Positions 63,684 through 64,000 of a DNA stretch of 64,000 nt are shown in pieces. Source of the DNA: Paradesertivirga sp036399495 (GTDB lineage Bacteria; Bacteroidota; Bacteroidia; Sphingobacteriales; Sphingobacteriaceae). The DNA lies in contig DASWMZ010000079.1 of assembly GCA_036399495.1 (NCBI GenBank), forward strand, positions 25,715 through 89,714. The letters run 5' to 3'. The number at the start of each line of letters is the position of its first letter. The stretch's first letter is position 1. The notes beneath the pieces are model-generated. The model had not been told where the DNA came from, did no database searches, and saw only the letters and a program-made list of their open reading frames with translations. The translations under genes and the position numbers were made by a program.

Positions 63684-63691
63684 TAATTTTG
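63684..63691 (+). promoter_or_regulatory. Candidate -7 box of the gldA-like gene
   Basis: TAATTTTG matches TAnnTTTG and ends 22 bases before the TTG start at 63714. TTTG at 63665-63668 is a possible -33 element with a short 15-base spacer. Confidence 0.4.
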
Positions 63692-63713
63692 GTTTTCTAA
63701 ACAACTCTTCATT

Positions 63714-64000
63714 TTGAGCATACAGGTAGATCAGCTTACAAAAATATATGGTACCCAAAAGGCGATTGATGCAATCTCTTTTTCAGCCCAACCAGGTAGA
63801 ATTTTAGGTTTTTTGGGACCTAATGGTGCAGGCAAATCTACAACAATGAAAATTCTGTCGGGATTTACGCCACAAACATCGGGCAAAGCTAGTGTTGCTG
63901 GCTTCGATGTTACGAGCCAATCATTAGAAGTAAGAAAAAATTTGGGTTATCTACCCGAGCATAATCCGCTTTACCTGGATATGTATGTTAAAGAGTCGCT
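63714..64000 (+). CDS. gldA: ABC transporter ATP-binding protein, GldA-like, 3' end cut by window
   Basis: The first 95 residues are visible, starting with TTG: SIQVDQLTKIYGTQKAIDAIS, Walker A GPNGAGKSTTMK, then the Q-loop region NLGYLPEHNPLY. This pattern fits GldA, the ATPase of the gliding-motility/ABC-2 exporter GldAFG in Bacteroidota, which with gldF/gldG affects gliding or secretion. No in-frame ATG precedes the first strand, so the TTG is the best start. The symbol is a family-based call from the N-terminus only; gldF and gldG, if present, are outside the window. Confidence 0.7.
   Translation, partial: MSIQVDQLTKIYGTQKAIDAISFSAQPGRILGFLGPNGAGKSTTMKILSGFTPQTSGKASVAGFDVTSQSLEVRKNLGYLPEHNPLYLDMYVKES

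Noticed and set aside
1..64000. CRISPR array or prophage
   Set aside because: No regularly spaced direct repeats and no phage structural or integrase genes were seen.

Overview
The window reads as a chromosomal segment of a Bacteroidota bacterium, most likely a member of the Sphingobacteriaceae (Pedobacter-like). The evidence is AT-rich DNA, SusC/SusD and other TonB-linked outer-membrane genes, TAnnTTTG-type -7 promoter boxes, DUF3098 and DUF4249 genes, a gldA-like gene at the right edge, and the glyS, leuS and ftsX types typical of the phylum. The family-level placement is inference.

Layout. 1-2114: end of a TauE/SafE-type exporter, tRNA-Cys and metY. 2654-7597: a secreted esterase, then a DUF1080/PA14 protein and a beta-propeller protein with a C-terminal cytochrome c domain. 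8712-24617: a SusC/SusD pair followed by three FG-GAP/VCBS lipoproteins, a vanadium-haloperoxidase-like lipoprotein and a small TMEM220-like membrane protein; this is one accessory island. 24846-29767: a 3-keto-glycoside (glycoside 3-oxidation) cluster with Gfo/Idh/MocA oxidoreductase, two TIM-barrel isomerases, cytochrome c and DUF1080 hydrolase. Its membrane dehydrogenase is missing: only a frameshifted remnant of the small subunit survives. 29849-30056: a scar of two truncated genes. 30216-41884: an outer-membrane system of a TonB-dependent receptor, five tandem DUF4249 lipoproteins plus two decayed copies, and a macroglobulin-like/plug protein. 41892-42044: another GMC-oxidoreductase relic. 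42282-64000: mostly housekeeping genes (recA, nth, an ECF sigma gene, uvrA, metZ, osmC-type, ribF, truB, uppP, DUF3098, ftsX, leuS, an outer-membrane beta-barrel protein, a BtuF-like protein, an L,D-transpeptidase, glyS and the start of gldA).

How the parts work together. The left 40 kb is devoted to catching and oxidising carbohydrate or glycoside-type substrates at the outer membrane and in the periplasm, with several c-type cytochrome modules able to accept electrons. The two most unusual things are the tandem DUF4249 array, whose members share mosaic near-identical blocks but carry two hypervariable segments, and the scattered relics of a GMC/gluconate-2-dehydrogenase-subunit-3 glucoside 3-dehydrogenase beside an otherwise intact 3-keto-glycoside cluster. 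The SusCD-VCBS-haloperoxidase island has no obvious described function and is the third candidate for an uncharacterised system.

All calls come from reading the sequence; no database search was run, and family names rest on recognised motifs.
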